A model generated the notes under the pieces. It ran no database searches and was not told the DNA's origin. It worked only from the letters and a program-made list of their open reading frames with translations. A stretch of 7,811 bases of DNA from Lysobacteraceae bacterium (GTDB lineage: Bacteria; Pseudomonadota; Gammaproteobacteria; Xanthomonadales; Wenzhouxiangellaceae), in the NCBI GenBank assembly GCA_020201235.1, contig JAIVHD010000255.1, positions 1 to 7,811 on the forward strand, written 5' to 3'. Within the stretch, counting starts at the first letter, position 1. Every line of letters begins with the position of its first letter. The translations under genes were made by a program, and so were the position numbers. Positions 1 to 6,512 of this stretch are shown here, in pieces.

Positions 1-147
1 GCAGGCAATTCTGACCGAACAGTCGTCACCAGGCTCGCCCGCCATATGGCTTTTTGAGCAATCACCGAAATATCGGAAGACGCCAACCTGGCGACATCGC
101 TGAAGAGCCGGTGGGTCGGACCGGGCCCGACAGCATAAGGCTTCAAT

Positions 148-174
148 CCGCCTTATTCACCACCCCTCCGTTAC
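148..174. repeat. 27-bp direct repeat, copy 1
   Basis: This 27-bp sequence begins CCGCCTTATTCACC and ends CCTCCGTTAC. It recurs without mismatch, in the same orientation, at 864-890. The two copies bracket the small exported-protein gene and about 690 bp of intervening DNA. Similarity stops at both ends, so this is a short shared core and not a long duplication. It partly overlaps the right arm of the hairpin at 135-156. Confidence 0.85.
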
Positions 175-199
175 TGCGACACCCATGCACCGCGTCTGC

Positions 200-263
200 G
201 GCGTTTCGCTCGGTCGCGCATTCTCACCGTACAGGCGCGAGTACGTTTCCGGTGCGAAACGCC
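200..263. other. Nested inverted repeat / potential structured element
   Basis: The outer arms GGCGTTTCGC (200-209) and GCGAAACGCC (254-263) are perfectly complementary over 10 bp. Inside them CGG (211-213) can pair with CCG (249-251), and TCGCGC (214-219) with GCGCGA (235-240), leaving a 15-nt apical loop. The result is one long interrupted stem. No T-tract follows on either strand, so it is not an obvious rho-independent terminator. It could be a structured RNA, a REP-type repeat or the end of a small transposable element. Confidence 0.4.
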
Positions 264-330
264 CCAGAAAGGGCACGTGGCGGCCCCTCGTGACGCAGTG
301 CTGGTGGATCAGGTGGGTTCAAGCGAAACC

Positions 331-675
331 CTAATGACTGCATTGAGCAACCTGGACAGTATTATTACTTCCTCCCTCGGCAAAGCGAACGACAACGGTC
401 ACAATGGGTAACTCGGTGGAGGAAGTGTCGCAATGCACTTCGGCAAGATCGCCATGGGAAAACAGTATTGTTGCCGACCCCATCCCATCCCAGGTATACG
501 ATGTAGGCGTACCACCGACAGCGAAAGCCTCGCAGTACGATGCGTTGGCAAGCGTCGGGTGCGCCACACAGTCAATCCCTACCTGTGTATCGCCTGGTGA
601 GCCGAACGCCCCGACATCGCCACTCAAGCCGATTGTCAACAGACAGGCGCTGCTAATAAGAGAAAAAAATCGCAT
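331..675 (-). CDS. Small exported cysteine-containing protein of unknown function
   Basis: The gene encodes 114 residues, ending in TAG at 331-333. The start at 675 is chosen because AAGGAG lies 7 nt upstream (683-688); the frame stays open to 765 but that extension has no comparable site. Residues 1-23 form a signal peptide: Met-Arg, a hydrophobic core, and Val-Gly-Ala before a likely cleavage after residue 23. The mature part has four cysteines (C36, C48, C82, C112), enough for two disulfides. A GGTPTSYTW segment followed by alternating hydrophobic strands resembles the Ig-like or PKD-like beta-sandwich of many secreted bacterial proteins. That fold is inferred from pattern only and the function is unknown. 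The gene stands alone, with its own candidate promoter, between the two 27-bp repeats. Location is probably periplasmic or extracellular. Confidence 0.7.
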   Translation of the reverse strand: MRFFSLISSACLLTIGLSGDVGAFGSPGDTQVGIDCVAHPTLANASYCEAFAVGGTPTSYTWDGMGSATILFSHGDLAEVHCDTSSTELPIVTVVVRFAEGGSNNTVQVAQCSH

Positions 676-755
676 TGTTAATCTCCTTGGTTTTTTATGA
701 AGGGATAAATTACAGACTCGGTGCCGCCACTGCCGTGGGCTCACCCCGCGAATCT

Positions 756-785
756 GTTTTAGCACTTCATTGAACCATCAGTCAA
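756..785 (-). promoter_or_regulatory. Candidate sigma70 promoter for the exported-protein gene
   Basis: On the minus strand TTGACT (780-785) is followed, after 18 bp, by TAAAAC (756-761). The -35 is five of six to consensus and the -10 four of six. Transcription would start near 749 and give a leader of roughly 74 nt before the ATG at 675. It is supported by position and sequence only. Confidence 0.4.
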
Positions 786-863
786 TAAAAGTCCGGCTCG
801 AATTTCCTGTTTTGTGAATCAGTGCAAAATATCCCGGTTAAAACACGAATCCATCTTCCTGGC

Positions 864-890
864 CCGCCTTATTCACCACCCCTCCGTTAC
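864..890. repeat. 27-bp direct repeat, copy 2
   Basis: This matches copy 1 (148-174) perfectly and in the same orientation. The flanks differ: the ATAAGGC arm that forms a hairpin beside copy 1 is absent here, and the nested stem found at 200-263 does not follow. This copy therefore looks like a truncated remnant, or a minimal boundary sequence, of whatever the left copy belongs to. It lies between the exported-protein gene and the exchanger promoter. Confidence 0.85.
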
Positions 891-937
891 GAGTTACCTC
901 CGAACAGGGCACCGCCCCGGATCGTAAAGCCAAAGCG

Positions 938-966
938 TTATGAAAGCGGCGAATTTGCGATAGAAT
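938..966 (+). promoter_or_regulatory. Candidate promoter for the exchanger gene
   Basis: A good -10 hexamer, TAGAAT, lies at 961-966, with a weak -35, TTATGA, at 938-943 and 17 bp between them. A start near 973 would leave only about 19 nt before the ATG at 992. No clear Shine-Dalgarno sequence precedes that ATG, so translation may rely on a short, weakly structured leader. Confidence 0.35.
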
Positions 967-991
967 CCGTAGTCCCGCGCGTGCAAGCTTG

Positions 992-1957
992 ATGACCATT
1001 CCCGTTCTAGCCGTCGTTGCCGGCCTGATTCTTTTGCTGTGGTCCGCCGACCGCTTTGTCGAGGGGGCGGCGTCAATCGCGCGCCACTGGGGCATGTCGC
1101 CGCTGTTGATCGGCATGCTGGTCGTCGGCTTCGGCACCTCGGCACCGGAAATGCTGGTTTCGGCCACCGCCGCGATGCAGGGCAACCCATCGATCGCACT
1201 GGGCAACGCCTACGGCTCGAACATCACCAACATCGCGCTGATCCTGGGCCTGACCGCGCTGATCAGCCCAATCGCGGTGCAGTCGGGCGTGCTGCGCAAG
1301 GAATTGCCGGTGCTGATGGGCATCACGCTGATCGCCGCGCTGCAATTGCTCGACGGCATGTTGTCGCGCCTTGATGCGGCGGTGCTGCTTGGCCTGTTTG
1401 CCGCGCTGATCATCTGGAGCATCGTCCAGAGCCGCAAGCCGGCAGCCGATCACCTGGGCGACGAAGTCGGCCAGGAACTCGAAGTGCGCAGCATGGCGGC
1501 CGGGCGAGCCTGGCTTTGGCTGCTGGTGGGTCTGGTCGTGCTGGTCATCAGCTCGCGGCTGCTGGTCTGGGGCGCGGTCGAAATCGCGCGCGCGTACGGC
1601 GTGACCGACCTGGTCATCGGTCTCACCGTCATCGCCGTAGGCACGTCGTTACCGGAGCTGGCCTCGTCGCTGATCGCGGCGCGCAAGGGCGAGCATGACA
1701 TTGCGTTTGGCAATGTGGTCGGCTCCAACCTGTTCAACACCCTGGCCGTGGTCGGCATCGCCGGCGCACTGCACCCGTTCGAGGTTGAATCCATCGTTCT
1801 GACCCGCGACGTCCTGATCATGGGACTGCTGACCGCCTCGTTGTTCGTGCTCGGCTACGGCTTCCGCGGCCCGCCACGCATCAACCGCGTCGAAGGCGCG
1901 CTGCTGTGCAGCGTCTGGCTCGGCTACACCATCTGGCTGCTGCGCGCATTCGCCTGA
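992..1957 (+). CDS. yrbG: CaCA-family calcium/sodium antiporter, YrbG type
   Basis: This is a 321-residue inner-membrane cation exchanger of the Ca2+/cation antiporter superfamily, close in length and sequence pattern to Escherichia coli YrbG. It probably exchanges Ca2+ for Na+ or H+; the exact ions cannot be read from the sequence. Both alpha repeats are intact: repeat 1 has GFGTSAPE (46-53) and GNAYGSN (71-77); repeat 2 has GTSLPE (217-222) and GNVVGSN (240-246). The two acidic residues, E53 and E222, are the expected cation ligands. About ten hydrophobic helices surround a polar, charged central loop (roughly 147-171). The ATG at 992 is preferred over the TTG directly before it. The gene converges on sufS with 23 bp between stop codons and no obvious terminator. 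It is probably unrelated in function to the suf operon. Confidence 0.9.
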   Translation: MTIPVLAVVAGLILLLWSADRFVEGAASIARHWGMSPLLIGMLVVGFGTSAPEMLVSATAAMQGNPSIALGNAYGSNITNIALILGLTALISPIAVQSGVLRKELPVLMGITLIAALQLLDGMLSRLDAAVLLGLFAALIIWSIVQSRKPAADHLGDEVGQELEVRSMAAGRAWLWLLVGLVVLVISSRLLVWGAVEIARAYGVTDLVIGLTVIAVGTSLPELASSLIAARKGEHDIAFGNVVGSNLFNTLAVVGIAGALHPFEVESIVLTRDVLIMGLLTASLFVLGYGFRGPPRINRVEGALLCSVWLGYTIWLLRAFA

Positions 1958-1980
1958 CGCCGCCAATTTAACCCCAACGT

Positions 1981-3240
1981 TCAGGCCAGCATTTCGCGGG
2001 CCTTGTGCAGCGCGTCGAGAAAGACATCGATTTCTTCGGTGCTGTTGTAAGCACCGAACGAGATGCGGGCGGTGGCCGGTACGTTGAAGAACTGCATCAC
2101 CGGCATGGCGCAGTGGTGGCCGGTGCGAACGGCTACGCCGTGGTAGTCGACGATCGTGCCGATGTCGTTTGGATGGGCACCTTCGAGCGTGAATGAGACC
2201 ACCGGGCCCTTGTTTCGGGCCGTGCCGATGATGGTGAGACCATCGATTGCGTTCATTTTCGTGGTCGCGTAGGCGAGCAGTTCGGCCTCGTGCCGGGCAA
2301 TCGCGTCGATACCGGTGCGTTCGAGAAAATCGAACGCTGCGGTCATGCCGATCGCGCCGGCGATGTTGGGCGTGCCGGCTTCGAATTTGTGCGGCAATTC
2401 GTTAAAAGTCGTGCCCTCCTCGAACGACACCCACTGGATCATCTCGCCGCCGCCCTGCCACGGCGGCATGGCCTCAAGCAGCGCCTCGCGCCCGTACAGC
2501 GCGCCGATGCCGGTGGGGCCATACATTTTGTGGGCCGAGAAACAGTAGAAGTCGCAACCCAGCGCCTGTACATCGACTGCAACGTGGGGCATGGCCTGGG
2601 CACCGTCGACCAACGTAGTAACGGCGCGCTCGCGCGCGATGCGGCAGACCTCGGCGACCGGGTTGACCGTACCCAGTGCGTTGGAGACATGGACCATGCC
2701 GATCAACCGGGTACGCTCGCTAATCAGCGCTTCGAGTTCGTCGACCCGTAGCTCGCCCCGGTGATCGATTGGCGCGACCTTGAGCACGGCACCGGTTTGC
2801 TCGCACAACAACTGCCACGGCACGATGTTGGAGTGATGTTCCATGTGCGTGATCAGAATCTCGTCGCCAGGCTTCAGCGTTGGCCTCAGGTAGCTCTGGG
2901 CGACCAGGTTGATCGCCTCGGTGGTGCCGCGCGTGAATACAATTTCGCGCTCGCTGGCGGCGTTGAGCCACTTTCGGGTGCGCTCACGCGAACGCTCGAA
3001 TGCATCCGAGGCCTCGACGCTGAGCTGGTGCACGCCGCGATGGACGTTGGCGTTATAGCGGCTGTAGAAATCGCTGACCGCCTCAATCACACAATTGGGC
3101 CGCTGCGCGGTTGCCGCACTGTCCAGATAGACCAGCGGCTTGCCGTGCACTTTGCGTTGCAGCACCGGAAACTCCGCCCGCACGGCTTCGAGGTCCAGGC
3201 CGGCATCAAGCGGCGGGTCACTTTGGATCGGCATCGTCAT
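1981..3240 (-). CDS. sufS: SufS, group II cysteine desulfurase
   Basis: SufS is a PLP-dependent enzyme that takes sulfur from L-cysteine, giving alanine and a persulfide used for Fe-S cluster assembly in the cytoplasm. The protein has 419 residues, slightly longer than usual because of a short N-terminal tail. Visible landmarks are RGTTEAINL (104-112) for cofactor phosphate, the HMEHHSN segment with the PLP-stacking histidine (H135), VDGAQA with D212 and Q215, the Schiff-base lysine K238 in SAHKMYGP, and the persulfide cysteine C377 in RTGHHCAMP. All key residues are present. The ATG overlaps the sufD stop as ATGA (3237-3240), implying translational coupling; a second ATG two codons later is a possible alternative. 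It is the last gene of the operon. Its usual activator, SufE or SufU, is not encoded here. Confidence 0.96.
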   Translation of the reverse strand: MTMPIQSDPPLDAGLDLEAVRAEFPVLQRKVHGKPLVYLDSAATAQRPNCVIEAVSDFYSRYNANVHRGVHQLSVEASDAFERSRERTRKWLNAASEREIVFTRGTTEAINLVAQSYLRPTLKPGDEILITHMEHHSNIVPWQLLCEQTGAVLKVAPIDHRGELRVDELEALISERTRLIGMVHVSNALGTVNPVAEVCRIARERAVTTLVDGAQAMPHVAVDVQALGCDFYCFSAHKMYGPTGIGALYGREALLEAMPPWQGGGEMIQWVSFEEGTTFNELPHKFEAGTPNIAGAIGMTAAFDFLERTGIDAIARHEAELLAYATTKMNAIDGLTIIGTARNKGPVVSFTLEGAHPNDIGTIVDYHGVAVRTGHHCAMPVMQFFNVPATARISFGAYNSTEEIDVFLDALHKAREMLA

Positions 3241-4460
3241 AGTCTTTTTCTCAACTGCTCGATCATCCAGTCCCGAAGATCGCCTTCGGGTAGTTCGTCA
3301 AAAACCGCTGCGGCAAAGCCGTACTTGAGCAGCGAAATCGCCTGATTGTCGTCCAGGCCGCGCGAGCGCAGGTAAAAGCGCGCGAGATCGTCGAGCTGGC
3401 CGATGGTCGCGCCGTGGCTGGCGGTGACGTCCTCGGCATGGATTTCGAGTTCGGGCTTGGTGTTGATGCGCGCGTTTTCACTTAACAGCAGGTTGCCGGT
3501 GTTCATGGTCGAGTGGCTGTCGTCGGCCCCGGGCAGGATATGGATGCGTCCATTAAACACGCCCACGGCCTGATCGTCGGCCAGGATCCTGAAATCCTCA
3601 GCACTGGTTGACGGACCGACGCGATGCTCGATGGCGGTGTGGTAATCGACCAGCGAACGGTCATGCAGGATGGCAACACCGCAAATCGAGCCGTGCGCAT
3701 TAGCATGGCCCAGGTTGACGATCAGGTCCTGGCGCGTCAGCGGTCCACCGCCGTCGAGCACATACGCCCGGTAGTCGGCATCACGACCGACATCGATGAC
3801 GGTGCGATCGATCATGGCGGCCCCGGCACTGGCACGTTCGATCCCGTGGGTCAAGCGCGACCGGGTGGCCAGCTCGATGTCGAATACCCGGTTGCAAAGC
3901 CCTTCGCCCCGGCCCTGCTGGCTTTCGACCAGCGTGACCGTCGCGGCCTCGCCCAGTTCGAGCTTCAAGCGCGGATGGACCACCCCGCTGAAGCCGTCGT
4001 CGAAACTCATGACGACGGCCAGGCGGCACTCCAGGCCCGGCTCGACGCCAATCCGCCAGGCCTCGGCGAAGCGCGCGATATTGAGCCAGGCAAACGCATG
4101 CGCCGGGCCAGAATCATCAAGCTCGGAAAAATGGATGTCTTCGGGCAGCATCGCGACCAGCGTGACGCCGCTCGGCAGGTCGGAACGGTCGGGATCGAGG
4201 ACACCGTTGTGCAGGTGAACAAGTCCAGTCGCAAACGGCAGCGCCGGCGGGGCCGGCGGGCGCTCGCCTTGCTGCGCGATCGGCCCTTGCAGCGCGCGCT
4301 TTTCCAGCAGCGCCAGCGGCGTGTATTTCCAGTGCTCGGTCTTGCGCTGCGGAAAGCCATGCTGCATCAGCACTTTCAATGCCTTTCTGCGCGCCAGGCC
4401 AAAGCCGCCGTCGTCCGGAGCCTGTGTGTCCGGAACCAGTTTTTCCATCAACGCCGACAT
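3237..4460 (-). CDS. sufD: SufD, Fe-S scaffold complex subunit
   Basis: SufD pairs with SufB on the SufC ATPase dimer to form the SufBC2D scaffold that assembles nascent Fe-S clusters and helps bring in iron. The protein has 407 residues, near the family norm. The N-terminal KTEHWKYTPL segment (40-49) is typical of SufD, followed by the beta-helix core. The conserved C-terminal half includes SENARINTKPELEI (327-340) and SHGATIGQLDD (348-358), where H349 matches the functionally important histidine of E. coli SufD (H360). The cysteine two residues before that histidine in E. coli is alanine here (A347). The start lies 6 nt after the sufC stop, with GGAGG inside the end of sufC (4472-4476). The stop overlaps the sufS start. 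Confidence 0.95.
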   Translation of the reverse strand: MSALMEKLVPDTQAPDDGGFGLARRKALKVLMQHGFPQRKTEHWKYTPLALLEKRALQGPIAQQGERPPAPPALPFATGLVHLHNGVLDPDRSDLPSGVTLVAMLPEDIHFSELDDSGPAHAFAWLNIARFAEAWRIGVEPGLECRLAVVMSFDDGFSGVVHPRLKLELGEAATVTLVESQQGRGEGLCNRVFDIELATRSRLTHGIERASAGAAMIDRTVIDVGRDADYRAYVLDGGGPLTRQDLIVNLGHANAHGSICGVAILHDRSLVDYHTAIEHRVGPSTSAEDFRILADDQAVGVFNGRIHILPGADDSHSTMNTGNLLLSENARINTKPELEIHAEDVTASHGATIGQLDDLARFYLRSRGLDDNQAISLLKYGFAAAVFDELPEGDLRDWMIEQLRKRL

Positions 4461-4466
4461 GCGCGC

Positions 4467-5216
4467 TCAGGCCTCCGTGGCATCAAGAAAAGCATAACCT
4501 TCGCGTTCCAGCCGCTCGGCCAGCGAGGCATCGCCACTCTCGACGATACGCCCGTCGGAAAGCACATGAATGCGGTCGGGCTTGAGATAGTCGAGCAGCC
4601 GCTGATAATGCGTGATGACGATGAACGAGCGCTGCGAATCGCGCAGTCGGTTGACGCCTTCGGCGACCAGCTTGAGCGCATCGATGTCGAGGCCCGAGTC
4701 GGTTTCGTCAAGGATCGCGAGCTTCGGCTCCAATACGGCCAACTGGACGATCTCGTTGCGCTTTTTCTCGCCGCCGGAAAAGCCTTCGTTGACGGCGCGC
4801 TTGAGCAGCGACTCGTCCATCTTGAGAATCTTGAGTTGCTCGCGCACCGACTTCAGGAAATCGATCGAATCGACCTCGTCCTCGCCGCGCGCCTTGCGCT
4901 GGGCGTTGAGCGCGGCGCGCAGAAAGTAGGCGTTGTTGACGCCGGGGATTTCAACCGGGTATTGAAGCGCCAGAAAAACGCCGGCGGCAGCCCGCTGCTC
5001 AATTTCGAGCTCGAGCAGATCGCGGCCTTCGAACTCGACCGAGCCCTCGGTGACCGCGTAGCCATCGCGGCCGACCAGTGCATAGCCCAGCGTCGACTTG
5101 CCCGAGCCGTTCGGGCCCATGATGGCATGCAGTTCACCGGACCCGACTTCCAGATCCAGCCCCTTGATAATTTCAGTGCCGCCAACGGCGACATGGAGAT
5201 TGTTGATCTTTAACAT
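4467..5216 (-). CDS. sufC: SufC, ABC-type ATPase of the SUF complex
   Basis: SufC is the soluble ATPase that dimerises and drives conformational change in SufB-SufD during cluster assembly. The protein has 249 residues, the usual length. All ABC motifs are intact: Walker A GPNGSGKST (34-42, K40), Q-loop LQYPVEIPG (Q85), signature FSGGEKKRNE (146-155), Walker B LAILDETDSGLD (E171 as catalytic glutamate), and switch histidine H203. These residues and the SGGEKKRNE form distinguish SufC from transporter ATPases. The ATG at 5216 has AAGAGG (5221-5226) 4 nt upstream. That site lies just outside the inverted repeat at 5229, so the inserted cassette left it usable. The frame and active site look fully functional despite the damaged sufB upstream. 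Confidence 0.97.
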   Translation of the reverse strand: MLKINNLHVAVGGTEIIKGLDLEVGSGELHAIMGPNGSGKSTLGYALVGRDGYAVTEGSVEFEGRDLLELEIEQRAAAGVFLALQYPVEIPGVNNAYFLRAALNAQRKARGEDEVDSIDFLKSVREQLKILKMDESLLKRAVNEGFSGGEKKRNEIVQLAVLEPKLAILDETDSGLDIDALKLVAEGVNRLRDSQRSFIVITHYQRLLDYLKPDRIHVLSDGRIVESGDASLAERLEREGYAFLDATEA

Positions 5217-5228
5217 AAAACCTCTTGA

Positions 5229-5259
5229 AACCGCAGATTACGCAGATTCACGCAGATTG
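5229..5259. repeat. Inverted repeat, sufC-side arm (31 bp)
   Basis: This is the sufC-proximal arm of a perfect 31-bp inverted repeat whose partner is 5645-5675. It begins AACCGCAGATTACGC and contains three near-copies of CGCAGATT: CGCAGATTA, CGCAGATTCA, CGCAGATTG. The GxxExxY gene runs into it: its last codons and TGA stop (5248-5250) lie inside the arm. The sufC ribosome binding site starts 2 bp outside it. Confidence 0.95.
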
Positions 5260-5631
5260 ATAGCCGGAAACGAAACGCCGGTATTCAAGTGAACGCGAAC
5301 AGAAATTGAGCAATAGTCCTCTTGAGCAGCTTCCTGCCCTTAAATAGTTAATCAACTGGGCGGAATCGACTGGGCCTATCGCCTGAACCGCCTTGATTTC
5401 CACAATCAAGTCACCAAAACAGAGGAAGTCCGCGCGATACGTGCAATCGAGCGCCTCGCCTTTGTAGAAAACCTTCAACAATGCTTCCGCTTTAAATGGA
5501 ATAGACCGCAGCGCAAACTCGCGCGCGAGTGCTTCGTGATATACCGCTTCAAGAAACCCGGCCCCCAGCTCTCGATGAACCTCCATTGCGGCACCAATGA
5601 CCGCGTGGCTCTCGGCATCCCTGGGTTCCAT
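5248..5631 (-). CDS. GxxExxY family protein (PD-(D/E)XK nuclease-like)
   Basis: The gene encodes 127 residues, close to the roughly 125 usual for this family, which is related to PD-(D/E)XK nucleases and has no settled function. The name-giving motif is G25-F-L-E28-A-V-Y31, after the segment IGAAMEVHRELG. The nuclease-like signature is D68 in YRADFL followed by E78-I-K80 in DLIVEIK. AQLINYL (91-97) and LLLNF (106-110) complete the expected order, so the core appears intact. ATG at 5631 is preferred because the family homology starts just after it. The frame stays open to a TTG at 5688 that overlaps the sufB stop; that extension would translate the inverted repeat into a peptide containing PQITQIHAD. 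No good ribosome binding site precedes the ATG, so expression may be weak or coupled to sufB. The last three codons and stop are supplied by the repeat arm. Confidence 0.88.
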   Translation of the reverse strand: MEPRDAESHAVIGAAMEVHRELGAGFLEAVYHEALAREFALRSIPFKAEALLKVFYKGEALDCTYRADFLCFGDLIVEIKAVQAIGPVDSAQLINYLRAGSCSRGLLLNFCSRSLEYRRFVSGYQSA

Positions 5632-5644
5632 GACCCGGTTGTTG

Positions 5645-5675
5645 CAATCTGCGTGAATCTGCGTAATCTGCGGTT
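5645..5675. repeat. Inverted repeat, sufB-side arm (31 bp)
   Basis: This is the perfect reverse complement of 5229-5259. It lies upstream of the GxxExxY ATG and 9 bp after the sufB stop. Read on the coding strand, it has the same three CGCAGATT-type units in the same order as the other arm has on the plus strand. In a transcript running through both arms they could pair as a 31-bp stem enclosing the whole small gene. Confidence 0.95.
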
Positions 5676-5684
5676 CCTTGGTCT

Positions 5685-6512
5685 TCAACCGACCGCGCCT
5701 TCGAGCGAGATTTCAAGCAGCGCCTTGGCTTCGACGGCAAATTCCATCGGCAGCTCTTTAAAGACTTCCTTGCAAAAGCCATCAACGATCAGCGCGACCG
5801 CATCTTCCTCGCCCAAGCCTCTCGAGCGGCAATAGAAGAGCTGGTCCTCGCCGATTCTGGAGGTGGTCGCTTCGTGCTCAATCCTGGCGGTCGGGTTGGC
5901 CGATTCGATATACGGGAAGGTATGCGCACCGCAGGTCTTTCCGATCAACAGCGAATCACACTGGGTGTAGTTGCGTGCGTTTTCGGCTCGCCTGGCCATG
6001 CGCACCAGGCCGCGGTAGCTGTTGGAACTCTTGCCGGCCGAGATGCCTTTGGAGATGACCTTGCTGGTGGTGTTTTTGCCAAGGTGGATCATCTTTGTGC
6101 CGGTGTCGGCCTGCTGGTAATTGTGAGTCAGTGCGACCGAATAAAATTCGCCGGCCGAGCCGTCGCCGCGCAGGATGCACGATGGATATTTCCACGTGAT
6201 CGCAGACCCGGTCTCGACCTGGGTCCACGAAATGCGCGCGTTGTCCTCGCGGCAATCGCCGCGCTTGGTCACGAAATTGTAGATGCCACCCTTGCCGTTC
6301 TCGTCGCCCGGATACCAGTTTTGGACGGTCGAGTACTTGATCTTTGCATTCTTGCGCGCGACCAGTTCGACGACTGCGGCATGCAGCTGATTTTCATCGC
6401 GCATCGGCGCCGTGCAGCCTTCCAGGTACGAGACCTCCGCACCCGGCTCGGCGATGATCAGCGTGCGCTCAAACTGGCCGGTATCGCGCGCATTGATCCG
6501 GAAATAGGTTTC
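5685..6512 (-). pseudogene. sufB: SufB, C-terminal part (out of frame with the N-terminal part)
   Basis: This frame carries the rest of SufB, the cluster-building subunit of SufBC2D. SufB homology begins at about 6512 with ETYFRINA and runs to the normal C-terminus EGAVG with TGA at 5685-5687. Important sites are kept: the cysteine in [11 protein letters not shown] (E. coli C254 region), [18 protein letters not shown] with the cysteine matching E. coli C405, and [13 protein letters not shown] with the histidine-glutamate pair. No further stop or frameshift is visible. It is not joined to the N-terminal frame: the codons for about 47 residues, including the region that normally reads YVPKGVRCPMELS, are absent and the frame differs. 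The first in-frame ATG is at 6404, so any separate product would lack most of the core. Either a true lesion or an assembly error is possible. Confidence 0.85.

Larger units (their letters stand above)
1..330. other. Left-edge region without a convincing gene
   Basis: No convincing coding sequence is visible. The only sizeable plus-strand frame (54-293) has no recognisable domain, is rich in Arg, Ser and Pro, and lacks a clear ribosome binding site. The stretch instead holds structured DNA: a short hairpin with arms ATAAGGC/GCCTTAT at 135-141 and 150-156, one copy of a 27-bp direct repeat at 148-174, and a nested inverted repeat at 200-263. It may be part of a dispersed non-coding repeat family. 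That is inference from repetition and dyad symmetry alone. Confidence 0.5.
5229..5675 (-). mobile_element. Inverted-repeat-bounded GxxExxY cassette inserted between sufB and sufC
   Basis: A unit of about 447 bp contains one small gene and is bounded by perfect 31-bp inverted repeats. It lies in the sufB-sufC junction, in operon orientation, 9 bp after the sufB stop and 12 bp before the sufC start, damaging neither. Elsewhere in this operon the junctions are tightly packed (an overlap or gaps of 6 to 16 nt), so this is clearly an insertion. The direct match just outside the arms is poor (CAAGG against CAAGAGG on the coding strand), so no clean target-site duplication is seen. No transposase is present. 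It might move by help in trans, through its own nuclease-like protein, or by recombination. Mobility is inferred, not shown. Confidence 0.6.

Noticed and set aside
41..55. GCCATATGGC palindrome followed by five T as a rho-independent terminator
   Set aside because: Only a 3-bp stem with a 4-nt loop can form, too weak for a terminator, and no gene is seen upstream to need it.
54..293. Plus-strand open frame of 79 codons
   Set aside because: It has no ribosome binding site, domain or signal peptide, and it reads straight through the 27-bp repeat and the nested stem. It looks like non-coding repeat DNA that happens to be open.
148..890. 27-bp repeats as integron attC sites
   Set aside because: The repeats lack the GTTRRRY and RYYYAAC core sites and the paired imperfect arms of attC, and no integrase gene is in view.
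3624..5213. Plus-strand open frame of 529 codons
   Set aside because: It is the antisense shadow of sufD and sufC, whose proteins are unmistakable on the minus strand. Long antisense frames are common in GC-rich coding DNA.
5229..5259. CGCAGATT iterations as a CRISPR array
   Set aside because: The units are 9-10 bp with no spacers. They are tandem iterons inside an inverted-repeat arm.
5632..5688. N-terminal extension of the GxxExxY protein from a TTG overlapping the sufB stop
   Set aside because: The added residues are a translation of the repeat arm, the family homology starts just after the ATG at 5631, and the shorter form matches the usual family length. Coupled translation from the TTG remains possible.
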